Part shown: positions 1 through 5,882 of the stretch, piece after piece
How the letters are laid out: every line of letters begins with the position of its first letter
Position numbering within the stretch: position 1 is the first letter of the stretch
NCBI GenBank assembly: GCA_024275695.1
Contig: JAJRYP010000092.1
Span: 1-6,385 of the forward strand
Length of the DNA stretch: 6,385 nt
From: Patescibacteria group bacterium
GTDB taxonomy: Bacteria; Patescibacteriota; Gracilibacteria; UBA1369; PNNO01
Direction: 5' to 3'
Program-made: the position numbers and the translations under genes
The notes under the pieces: generated by a model
The model's input: only the letters and a program-made list of their open reading frames with translations
Database searches by the model: none
What the model was told of the DNA's origin: nothing

Positions 1-82
1 CTCAATAATTCCTATTGAATTTCTACTTTTGTAGATGAGACAGCTTGCTTATATTCTTATTTTTCTCAATAATTCATTATGA
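1..82 (+). CRISPR. 3' end of a type V-A (Cas12a) CRISPR array
   Basis: Positions 1-36 are a complete 36-nt direct repeat. Its last 19 bases (18-36, AATTTCTACTTTTGTAGAT) are the hallmark Cas12a crRNA handle: stem TCTAC (22-26) pairs with GTAGA (31-35) around a TTTT loop. A 28-nt spacer follows (37-64), the usual Cas12a size. At 65-75 the first 11 bases of the repeat (CTCAATAATTC) recur exactly, and identity continues at 15 of 18 positions to base 82, after which the handle is missing. This is a degenerate terminal repeat. The handle lies 5' of its spacer on the plus strand, so the array is transcribed rightwards and this is the leader-distal, oldest end. The rest of the array and any cas12a/cas1/cas2/cas4 genes must lie to the left of the window. 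Only one full repeat is visible, so the call rests mainly on the handle sequence. Confidence 0.9.
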
Positions 83-369
83 GAGAAAAATCAAAATCAT
101 GTGTCTCACAAACCGAAAAACAGACAAAAAATTTAAACAAATTAGCCAAAGAGCTTATGGATAGAAATTCGGACATTAATCATTCCAATATAAAAAAGTT
201 ATCACAACACCAAAAATCGCAAATACTCGATTACTGCCACAAACGAGAAAAAGAGAATCTTTTTATCATCGGTAGTTTCAAGAATTATAAAAAACCGTTC
301 TCGGTAAATAAATATTATTGTTTTTTACACTTTACAATTTCTACTCCACCAATCTTTTTAGTACGCTAA
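79..369 (+). CDS. doubtful small hypothetical protein next to the CRISPR array
   Basis: This is an open frame of 96 codons starting inside the decayed terminal CRISPR repeat. The product is Lys/Asn/Ser-rich, basic and without a recognised domain; residues 15-60 could form helices, and the last 20 residues are hydrophobic. The final 29 bases overlap the convergent minus-strand gene that ends at 341, and the hairpin at 294-305 lies inside it. No ribosome binding site is visible, though other genes here also lack one. An AT-rich region with biased composition can give such a frame by chance, so I consider it only possibly real. Confidence 0.22.
   Translation: MREKSKSCVSQTEKQTKNLNKLAKELMDRNSDINHSNIKKLSQHQKSQILDYCHKREKENLFIIGSFKNYKKPFSVNKYYCFLHFTISTPPIFLVR
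294..305 (-). terminator. possible weak terminator for the ACT-like gene
   Basis: Read on the minus strand, ACCG-AGAA-CGGT forms a 4-bp stem with a tetraloop, followed directly by a run of six T. It lies about 36 bases downstream of the stop codon of the minus-strand gene ending at 341. The stem is short, so intrinsic termination is plausible but not strong. Confidence 0.35.
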
Positions 370-994
370 ACGCCCTGTCTATATCAACATCTTTAAAAAT
401 ACATGTAAGTTCATAAGATGTGGAAACGGTGTCTACGATGCTTATATTATTCCAGGCAAGAACTTTTGTAATACTGTAATAAATACCAAAAACTTCAATA
501 TTTTCCGGGGGTAGTTTTATTGTAATTGAAGATAGATTTTTCAATGAGAGAATCTCGTTTTCATCTTTAAATATTTTTTTAACATCTTTTTCAAAGTAGC
601 TGTTTGCAATTATGGTGGTTTCCGTAATCCCCTGACTTATCGTTATAAAAGAATTCTTGTTGTTAGTTGTTACATCAAATAATTTAGCTATTTTCTTGGA
701 AAGAGTTCGCGAATTTTCATAAGTAAATTCTATTAGATCGGATTTGACCGTAATGTCTCCGGTCTTTTTTAAGACTTTTGCGAGATGTGACGAGCGAGCT
801 TTAATTTGAGGAGTAAACCTTTTTAACGCCATTATAATCGCACCTTCTTGTGCGTCTTTCATCAATTTTTTTTTAATTTGAGGCCGTATCTCTCGCGCCA
901 ATCCGGAAAGATTTATGATACCTCGTGAAATGCCTTCTTCCACAAAAGGCATTTTTGAAACAATTTCTTCAACAACTTTTTGAATTGTAATCAT
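341..994 (-). CDS. putative ACT-domain regulator divergent from the carrier-protein operon
   Basis: This 217-aa protein looks soluble, with no signal peptide or membrane segment. Residues 1-60 are predicted mainly helical (SGLAREIRPQIKKKL, GAIIMALKRF) and could be a winged-helix-like DNA-binding region. Residues about 157-217 resemble an ACT domain as in aspartate kinases: a beta strand, the helix GIYYSITKVLAWNNIS, a strand pair with the VDTVSTSYELTCIF pattern, and a final helix (DIDRAFSVLKRL). Residues 82-145 may be a second, weaker ACT-like unit. ACT domains commonly bind amino acids. Together with its divergent position next to an amino acid biosynthesis operon and the palindrome just upstream of its own start, this suggests an amino-acid-sensing transcriptional regulator of itself and the operon. 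That role is inferred. ATG at 994 is the first start in frame after the promoter; no Shine-Dalgarno motif precedes it. I do not know a gene name. Confidence 0.8.
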   Translation of the reverse strand: MITIQKVVEEIVSKMPFVEEGISRGIINLSGLAREIRPQIKKKLMKDAQEGAIIMALKRFTPQIKARSSHLAKVLKKTGDITVKSDLIEFTYENSRTLSKKIAKLFDVTTNNKNSFITISQGITETTIIANSYFEKDVKKIFKDENEILSLKNLSSITIKLPPENIEVFGIYYSITKVLAWNNISIVDTVSTSYELTCIFKDVDIDRAFSVLKRLVE

Positions 995-1006
995 TTAACG
1001 GGCATT

Positions 1007-1028
1007 ATTTGTTAAAATTTTAACAAAT
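1007..1028. promoter_or_regulatory. perfect 22-bp palindrome, candidate operator
   Basis: The half-site ATTTGTTAAAA is followed immediately by its exact reverse complement, giving 22 bp of perfect dyad symmetry with no spacer. It lies 13-34 bases upstream of the divergent regulator's start codon and just downstream of the -10 box of its likely promoter, where a bound protein would block transcription. The geometry fits autorepression. Control of the plus-strand operon, whose first gene starts 92 bases away, is possible. AT-rich DNA yields short palindromes easily, but 22 perfect bases in a 126-bp intergenic region is unlikely by chance. Confidence 0.6.
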
Positions 1029-1037
1029 CATACTAAA

Positions 1038-1066
1038 TTTGTACATTTTTTTAAAAAAATTGTCAA
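1038..1066 (-). promoter_or_regulatory. sigma-70-like promoter of the divergent regulator gene
   Basis: On the minus strand a perfect -35 box, TTGACA (1061-1066), is followed after 17 bases by TACAAA (1038-1043), which matches four of six -10 positions. The spacer contains a second perfect palindrome at 1045-1060 (A, seven T, seven A, T), an A-tract likely to bend DNA. Transcription would begin near 1031, right before the 22-bp palindrome. For the plus strand I see only weak -10 candidates (TATATAT at 1074-1080, TATTAT at 1101-1106), neither with a good -35. Confidence 0.55.
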
Positions 1067-1120
1067 TCTGTTTTATATATCTTAAGTTGGAATCACAATT
1101 TATTATTAATCAAAAAAACC

Positions 1121-1291
1121 ATGATTACAGCAACAAATCCTATAACCGGAGATAATATGGAATTGGCCGCAACCACCGAAGTTGGCGAAATTATTACAGC
1201 TGACGACGGAACGATGTTTGAAGTTACAGTTATTGAAAACGGGCAAGCCAATTTGTCGGAAGTATCCGTAGATGAAGATTGGGGGCAATAA
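1121..1291 (+). CDS. lysW: LysW-like amino-group carrier protein with C-terminal Gln and no zinc-ligand cysteines
   Basis: This 56-aa acidic protein has 12 Asp/Glu and no Lys, Arg, His or Cys. The size, the position directly before lysX, the internal pattern (NPITG, then VGEIITADDGTMFEV) and the C-terminus DEDWGQ identify it as a LysW/ArgW-type carrier (known length about 54 aa). In LysW, substrate is attached to the gamma-carboxyl of the terminal Glu of EDWGE, and the other pathway enzymes recognise the acidic carrier surface. Two things are odd. The last residue is Gln (codon CAA at 1286-1288), so the attachment carboxyl is not encoded. The CxxC...CxxC zinc site of classical LysW aligns with N6-x2-T9 and T26-x2-D29, so a zinc finger cannot form. 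ATG at 1121 is the only ATG ahead of the conserved part in this frame. The gene is the likely first gene of the operon, 33 bases ahead of lysX, with no Shine-Dalgarno motif. Confidence 0.88.
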   Translation: MITATNPITGDNMELAATTEVGEIITADDGTMFEVTVIENGQANLSEVSVDEDWGQ

Positions 1292-1324
1292 CCGCTCCGT
1301 GAATATCGATAATCCAACTATATT

Positions 1325-2173
1325 ATGCCAAGAATAGGTCTCATACATACGGGCTTACGTGCCGACGAAAAGCTTTTAATAAAAGCCCTTAAAAAAAGAC
1401 AAGTAGATTATGAGCTTATCGACATTAGGCAAACTCCTTTAAACCCCGATGATCTGACTTTTTGGGAGAAGTTTGACGTGATTTTGGAAAGATGCATTTC
1501 TACGGCAAGAGGTAACGCGGCTATCGAATTTTTATCGAATACGGGAAGGCAAATTGTTAATAACAAAGATATAGTTGCTATTTGCAATGATAAATTTCAA
1601 ACAGCCAGTGTTTTAAGTGCAAATAAAGTGCCGGTTATTCGATCAATATTAGTAAGTGATGAATCACAGGCAAGTAAAGCAATTGAAAGTCTTGGAGGGT
1701 ATCCTGTTGTGATGAAATCTCGTGAAGGTTCCTGGGGAAGATTAATGGGGAAAATTAATGATGAAGATGCTTTGGAAGCCGCGATTGCGCATAGGCGGCA
1801 CTTAAGTCCCCGGCATAATGTGTTTATCTTGCAAGAATACATTGATAAAAAAGAAAATCGAGACATTAGAGCTTTTGTAATTAACGGTGAGTGTATTTGT
1901 GCGATTTATAGAACCTCTTCTCACTGGATTACGAATACTGCCAAAGGAGGAGAAGTGTCTAACTGTCCGGTTACGGATGAACTTTTGGAAATCTGCGAAA
2001 ACAGTTCCAATGCCATAGGTGGAGGAATTTTAGCAATAGATTTAATCGAAACTACCGAAGGACTCGTAGTAAACGAAGTGAATCACACAATGGAGTTTAA
2101 AAATAGCGAAGAGCCGACCGGAGTGAGTATTTCGGGAGCAATTACAGATTATTTGTTAACTCAAACGAAATGA
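1325..2173 (+). CDS. lysX: LysX/ArgX family ATP-grasp ligase (carrier protein--aminoadipate/glutamate ligase)
   Basis: This 282-aa RimK-like ATP-grasp enzyme is full length for LysX. Its family role is to activate the C-terminal gamma-carboxyl of LysW with ATP and ligate the alpha-amino group of alpha-aminoadipate or glutamate to it. Visible elements in order: an N-terminal Rossmann-like pre-ATP-grasp region (1-80), CNDKFQT (87-93), the nucleotide-binding stretch GGYPVVMKSREGSWGRLM (124-141), LQEYI (169-173), RDIRAFVING (179-188), SHWITNTAKGG (199-209), GGGILAIDL (232-240) and the LysX-typical metal-site segment NEVNHTMEFKNS (250-261). The last segment separates it from RimK itself. I cannot decide between aminoadipate (lysine) and glutamate (arginine) specificity from sequence alone. 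It needs a terminal carboxyl on the carrier, so the Gln terminus of the partner raises a real question. The stop overlaps the next start (ATGA), indicating translational coupling. Confidence 0.93.
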   Translation: MPRIGLIHTGLRADEKLLIKALKKRQVDYELIDIRQTPLNPDDLTFWEKFDVILERCISTARGNAAIEFLSNTGRQIVNNKDIVAICNDKFQTASVLSANKVPVIRSILVSDESQASKAIESLGGYPVVMKSREGSWGRLMGKINDEDALEAAIAHRRHLSPRHNVFILQEYIDKKENRDIRAFVINGECICAIYRTSSHWITNTAKGGEVSNCPVTDELLEICENSSNAIGGGILAIDLIETTEGLVVNEVNHTMEFKNSEEPTGVSISGAITDYLLTQTK

Positions 2174-3219
2174 AAAAAATATCCGTATCAATAATTGGAG
2201 CGTCCGGATACGCGGGGGGAGAACTTCTAAGAATTCTTTTAAACCATCCGAATGTGGAAATTGCGCAAGCCACTTCAAGAAAATTTGCAAAATTTCCCGT
2301 TACTGTCGCGCATCCAAATTTACGCGGCCTTACCAATTTAAAATTTTCCAAAGTTGAAGATTTGAAAAAGTGCGATATTTTATTTATTGGTCTGCCAAAC
2401 GGCGTATCTCAAAAAAATATGGATGGATATATGAAGATTGCTCCGAAAATTATCGACCTCGGCGCGGATTTTAGACTAAACAATTTGGAAAATTATGAAA
2501 ATTGGTACGGGAAGCACGAAATGCCCGAGTTATTACAAAAGTTTATTTACGGGATCGCGGAATTACATAGAGAAAAAATACGTAATACCAATTATGTTGC
2601 CTGTGCCGGGTGCGAAGCGACTTGTTCAATTCTCACTCTGTATCCGCTATTTAAAAACAATTTAATTTATCCGCAAAATGTTTTTATTGACGCTAAATTG
2701 GGAAGCAGCGCAGCAGGCGGAAAACCGTCTCTTTCCACTCATCATCCGGAAAGATCGGGAGTCGTGCGAAGCTATATGCCGACAATGCACAGGCATACCG
2801 CGGAAATTGAACAAGAGCTTAAAACGTTCTCCGATACAAATATTCAAGTTAATGTTAGCGCGACCGCAATAGAAATGGTCCGTGGGATTTTGGTAACTTG
2901 TCAGACATTTTTAAAAGAAGATTTAAGCGAACTTGATATCTGGCAAATTTATAGAAGAACTTATGAAAATGAACCGTTTATACGCTTGATAAATGACAAA
3001 GTCGGGGTTTACAGATTTCCCGAGCCCAAACTTTTATCGGGAACGAATTTTTGTGATATCGGTTTGCAAAAAGATAAAAGATCGAACCGCCTGGTTGTTG
3101 TTGGAGCTATTGATAATTTGGTAAAAGGCACTGCCGGCCAGGCTGTACAGGCAATGAATTTAATGTTTGGATTTGATGAAGAGTTAGGGCTTGGCTTTCC
3201 GGGTTTACATCCTATTTAA
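2170..3219 (+). CDS. lysY: LysY/ArgC family reductase (carrier-bound aminoadipyl/glutamyl phosphate reductase)
   Basis: This 349-aa NADPH-dependent semialdehyde dehydrogenase is the expected length for ArgC/LysY. It reduces the acyl phosphate made by LysZ to the semialdehyde on the carrier. The N-terminus has the Rossmann dinucleotide motif GASGYAGGELLRIL (10-23). The catalytic cysteine is Cys148 in ACAGCEATCSILTLYPL (144-160), the LysY-like form rather than the NPGCYPT of many acetylated-route ArgC proteins. The general-base His is likely His209 in MPTMHRHTAEIEQEL (203-217). The GSSAAGGKPS segment (178-187) and the C-terminal DNLVKGTAGQAVQAMNLMFG (315-334) are typical family signatures. All key residues are present, so it looks active. 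The start overlaps the lysX stop by four bases, and 8 bases separate its stop from lysZ. The gene is often annotated argC; the LysW context favours the carrier-bound substrate. Confidence 0.94.
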   Translation: MKKISVSIIGASGYAGGELLRILLNHPNVEIAQATSRKFAKFPVTVAHPNLRGLTNLKFSKVEDLKKCDILFIGLPNGVSQKNMDGYMKIAPKIIDLGADFRLNNLENYENWYGKHEMPELLQKFIYGIAELHREKIRNTNYVACAGCEATCSILTLYPLFKNNLIYPQNVFIDAKLGSSAAGGKPSLSTHHPERSGVVRSYMPTMHRHTAEIEQELKTFSDTNIQVNVSATAIEMVRGILVTCQTFLKEDLSELDIWQIYRRTYENEPFIRLINDKVGVYRFPEPKLLSGTNFCDIGLQKDKRSNRLVVVGAIDNLVKGTAGQAVQAMNLMFGFDEELGLGFPGLHPI

Positions 3220-3227
3220 AATTTAAA

Positions 3228-4022
3228 ATGATTATAGTTAAAATTGGCGGAGCTAAAAATATCGATTTTGATAACATAGCTCAAGATCTAAAAAATATTG
3301 ATGATCAAATAATACTTGTACACGGAGCAAGTAAAACTCGTGATGAAATTGCGGACAATCTTGGCCATCCTGCAAAAACGGTAGTTTCACCTTCCGGAGT
3401 TTCGAGTGTTTTTACAGACGAGAAAGCATTGGAAATATTTTTAATGGCTTATTGCGGACTCGTAAATAAACAAATCGTGGCCGGTCTTCAAAGAAACGGA
3501 ATTAACGCGGTTGGTTTATCCGGAATTGACGGAAGACTTTGGGAAGGTAAAAGAAAAGACCTTACTTTGGTTAAAGAAGGAGATAAAGTAAAAGTAATGC
3601 GAGGAAATCATACCGGGAAAATTGAAAAAATTAATAAAAACTTAATTGAAGTGCTTCTTGACGCGAATTATGTTCCGGTCGTTTCGGCACCCGGAATAAG
3701 CTACGAAGGGGAAATTATCAATACCGACAATGATACGGCCACAACACTGATGGCGCTGGCTTTGGGAGCGCGCAAAATTGTGTCTCTTTTTGAAGCACCC
3801 GGACTTTTAAAAGATGTGAACGATCCAAAATCTCTTATTAAAGAAATCGCCAAGGAAAAAATTCAAGATTATTTTGAATTTGCAAAAGATCGAATGATGA
3901 AAAAAATAATGAGTGCTGAAAAAGCTTTAAATAAAGGTGTTAAAGCTGTGTATTTTGGAGATGTTCGTGTTCAAAATCCCGTTACAAACGCTTTAACCGG
4001 CAAAGGAACAATTATTAAATAA
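3228..4022 (+). CDS. lysZ: LysZ/ArgB family kinase (carrier-bound aminoadipate/glutamate kinase)
   Basis: This 264-aa amino acid kinase phosphorylates the free side-chain carboxyl of the carrier-bound substrate with ATP, providing the acyl phosphate for LysY. Visible family elements are KIGGAK (5-10) and VHGASK (31-36) for phosphate binding, the insert RKDLTLVKEGDKVKVMRGNH (109-128) that is characteristic of LysZ rather than N-acetylglutamate kinase, the nucleotide and substrate segment INTDNDTATTLMALALGA (164-181), and DRMMKKIMSAEKAL (221-234) with the conserved Lys near the phosphate-transfer site. It ends with TGKGTIIK, a normal kinase terminus. The length is as expected. Known LysZ proteins contact the acidic LysW globular domain through basic patches; whether that surface fits a zinc-free carrier cannot be seen here. 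It lies tightly between lysY (8 bases) and lysJ (8 bases), clearly in one operon. Confidence 0.93.
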   Translation: MIIVKIGGAKNIDFDNIAQDLKNIDDQIILVHGASKTRDEIADNLGHPAKTVVSPSGVSSVFTDEKALEIFLMAYCGLVNKQIVAGLQRNGINAVGLSGIDGRLWEGKRKDLTLVKEGDKVKVMRGNHTGKIEKINKNLIEVLLDANYVPVVSAPGISYEGEIINTDNDTATTLMALALGARKIVSLFEAPGLLKDVNDPKSLIKEIAKEKIQDYFEFAKDRMMKKIMSAEKALNKGVKAVYFGDVRVQNPVTNALTGKGTIIK

Positions 4023-4030
4023 CCGCATTT

Positions 4031-5215
4031 ATGCAAAATCCGTTCTTATTACAAAAACAGTACCTGGTAGGAACCTATATTAACAGAGGTATTACTCTGG
4101 TACGCGGTGACGGAGTCTATTTATATGACCGGCAAGGCAATCAATACCTCGATATGACGACTAACTACGGAGTTAATCTGTTTGGTTATAATCATCCTAA
4201 AATCACAGAAGCTGTGACTAGTCAATTCCAGAAATTACCCACTCTGCATTGCAGTTTTAATAACGATAAAAGAGGATCGGCGGCAAAAAATTTAATTGAG
4301 AGATGCTCTTGCGGTTTAACGAATGTATATTTTGCGAACTCCGGAACCGAAGCGGTGGAAGCCGCGCTTAAATTTGCCGTACTTGCGACCGGTAAACACA
4401 GATTTATATCAATGGAAAACGGATATCACGGAAAAACAATTGGCTCTTTGTCTGCAACATCAGGAGAAAAATATCGTGATCCATTTAAACCACTTATTTG
4501 GGAATTCGATCATGTGCCATTCGGGGACATAAAAGCTCTGACAAAAGCTGTAAAAGGGGCCGCGAGCAAAGCCGATAATAAAACGGCCGCAATTATTCTT
4601 GAACCGGTGCAAGGTGAAGGTGGAATTAACGTTCCGGATAAAAATTATCTAAAAAGTGTTGAAAAACTTTGTAGGGATAGCGGAATTTTATTAATAGTTG
4701 ATGAAATTCAAACCGGACTTGGCAGAACCGGACACTTTTTGGCAATCGAAAACGCCGATATCCGGCCGGATATTTTAACGCTCGGCAAAGGACTTGCCGG
4801 TGGTTATCCGGTTGGGGCAACTCTTGTAAGTAAAAAGATAAATGCAGCTATCCCAAAAGGTATACATACTTCAACTTTTGGAGGTAATCCCGCCGCTTGC
4901 GCGGGTATTTTGGAAACGCTCAGCCTGTTAAACGAAGATTTATTGCGTCATGTTAATAAAATGAGTAATTATTTATTTGAATCCTTAAAACGTGTCAAAA
5001 GTGATTTGATTGTTGATGTAAGAGGAGCAGGATTAATGATTGGAATCGAAGTAAAATCTGATCGAGATAAAATATTAAAACTACTTCAGCAAAATCGCAT
5101 TTTAACGCTACCATCAGGGAAAAATGTTGTTAGGCTTTTGCCGCCTTTAATAGTGCAAAAAGAACACATAGATCATTTTATTCAAATCTTTAAAGATATT
5201 TTAAATCATGTGTAG
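4031..5215 (+). CDS. lysJ: LysJ/ArgD family PLP aminotransferase (carrier-bound semialdehyde aminotransferase)
   Basis: This 394-aa class III (subgroup II) aminotransferase is full length. It converts the carrier-bound semialdehyde to the amine (lysine or ornithine moiety), usually with glutamate as amino donor. Visible elements are the N-terminal GDGVYLYDRQGNQYLDMTTN (26-45), phosphate-binding FANSGTEAVEAALKFA (101-116), aromatic stacking segment NGYHGKTIGSLSATSG (130-145), EPVQGEGG (191-198), the cofactor Asp224 in LIVDEIQTGLGRTG (221-234), the Schiff-base Lys253 in LTLGKGLAGGYPVGA (249-263), and STFGGNPAACAGILETL (281-297). The C-terminal domain ends normally with VVRLLPPLIV. Substrate choice between the lysine and arginine branches cannot be read from sequence. 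The last 8 bases overlap the start of the following hydrolase gene, so the two are translationally coupled and are probably made in linked amounts. Confidence 0.94.
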   Translation: MQNPFLLQKQYLVGTYINRGITLVRGDGVYLYDRQGNQYLDMTTNYGVNLFGYNHPKITEAVTSQFQKLPTLHCSFNNDKRGSAAKNLIERCSCGLTNVYFANSGTEAVEAALKFAVLATGKHRFISMENGYHGKTIGSLSATSGEKYRDPFKPLIWEFDHVPFGDIKALTKAVKGAASKADNKTAAIILEPVQGEGGINVPDKNYLKSVEKLCRDSGILLIVDEIQTGLGRTGHFLAIENADIRPDILTLGKGLAGGYPVGATLVSKKINAAIPKGIHTSTFGGNPAACAGILETLSLLNEDLLRHVNKMSNYLFESLKRVKSDLIVDVRGAGLMIGIEVKSDRDKILKLLQQNRILTLPSGKNVVRLLPPLIVQKEHIDHFIQIFKDILNHV

Positions 5216-5882
5216 ATTTTTATTAGTAAAATCCGAACAAAAAGTTGAGCCGCAAAAATTCTTAAAACAATTTGCTGAAATTTCCCAAAAAAGCAAAGCT
5301 TTAAATGGAGATTGGCAAGGAGATGGTTGGGGATTTTCTTATCTTGATGATAAAAAACGCTGGCAAACGTACAAATCTGTAAAACCTGTTTGGGAGGAAG
5401 ATTATATTTTTAAAGAATTTCCGGAAGTTAATATTTTTCTTACTCATGCTCGTAGTGCTTCGTATATGAAAAATTTAAATGATGTTAATGTAAATCAACC
5501 TTATTTTAATGATAATTATTGCTATGTTTTCAATGGAGATCTGGAAGGAGTTTGCTTAAATAAAAGAGTTCCGGGTGCGATTGGTGCGCAAAAAATTTGG
5601 AATTTATTGCAAGAAAGATTAACTAAAATGAATCCGGAAAAAAGTTTAAAAGATTTATCTGATTTTTTATATCAACATACCAAAACTCTTCACGCGCTTA
5701 ATATAGGCCTTGCGGACACAAAAAACATTTATGCGTTGTGTCGCTTTACACCTAACAGTATTGCTCCCGATTATCATGTTCTTTGTTATTTGAACAAACC
5801 GCATTTAAAAATAATCTGCTCCGATTTGCTTGGGGGTTTTAAAATGGAAAATTTTAAAGAAGGAGAAATTCTGAAATTCTAA
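5208..5882 (+). CDS. class II glutamine amidotransferase-like Ntn hydrolase linked to the LysW operon
   Basis: This 224-aa single-domain protein begins MCRFLL; removal of Met1 would expose the Cys2 nucleophile of class II (GATase_4, YafJ/EgtC-like) Ntn hydrolases. Further hallmarks are GDGWGFSY (38-45), the loop THARSAS (79-85) with the Arg that contacts the substrate alpha-carboxylate, NQPYF (96-100) and the oxyanion pair Asn109-Gly110 in VFNGDLEG (107-114). Where relatives have a TDSE-like motif carrying the Asp that binds the alpha-amino group of free glutamine, this protein reads PGAIGAQKIWNLL (122-134), with no acidic residue. There is no synthetase domain to receive ammonia. It overlaps lysJ by 8 bases and occupies the place where a LysK hydrolase would be expected. 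EgtC in this family hydrolyses a gamma-glutamyl amide, so a hydrolase acting on the carrier's C-terminal Gln or on the finished isopeptide is a reasonable inference. The family call is firm; the substrate is unknown. Confidence 0.85.
   Translation: MCRFLLVKSEQKVEPQKFLKQFAEISQKSKALNGDWQGDGWGFSYLDDKKRWQTYKSVKPVWEEDYIFKEFPEVNIFLTHARSASYMKNLNDVNVNQPYFNDNYCYVFNGDLEGVCLNKRVPGAIGAQKIWNLLQERLTKMNPEKSLKDLSDFLYQHTKTLHALNIGLADTKNIYALCRFTPNSIAPDYHVLCYLNKPHLKIICSDLLGGFKMENFKEGEILKF

Noticed and set aside
1101..1120. Leaderless promoter for lysW with -10 TATTAT
   Set aside because: No -35 box sits at proper distance, and AT-rich DNA makes TATTAT common, so I did not list it as a feature.
1093..1348. Two minus-strand frames (74 and 80 codons) opposite the lysW region
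   Set aside because: They lie antisense to the LysW-like gene, whose C-terminal EDWG motif and placement before lysX are much stronger evidence; their translations show no domain.
1597..1866. Minus-strand frame of 89 codons inside lysX
   Set aside because: It is a shadow of the ATP-grasp gene, with low-complexity Ser/Cys/Ala-rich translation and no motif.
2662..2872. Overlapping plus- and minus-strand frames inside lysY
   Set aside because: Both lie fully inside the intact reductase gene, which has all family motifs in its own frame.
4323..4820. Short plus- and minus-strand frames inside lysJ
   Set aside because: They are out-of-frame shadows; the aminotransferase reading frame is continuous and complete there.
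5208..5882. Glutaminase subunit of a two-protein amidotransferase feeding ammonia to LysX
   Set aside because: LysX-type ligases use an amino acid, not ammonia, as nucleophile, and the apparent loss of the Asp for free glutamine argues against ordinary glutaminase use; not fully excluded.
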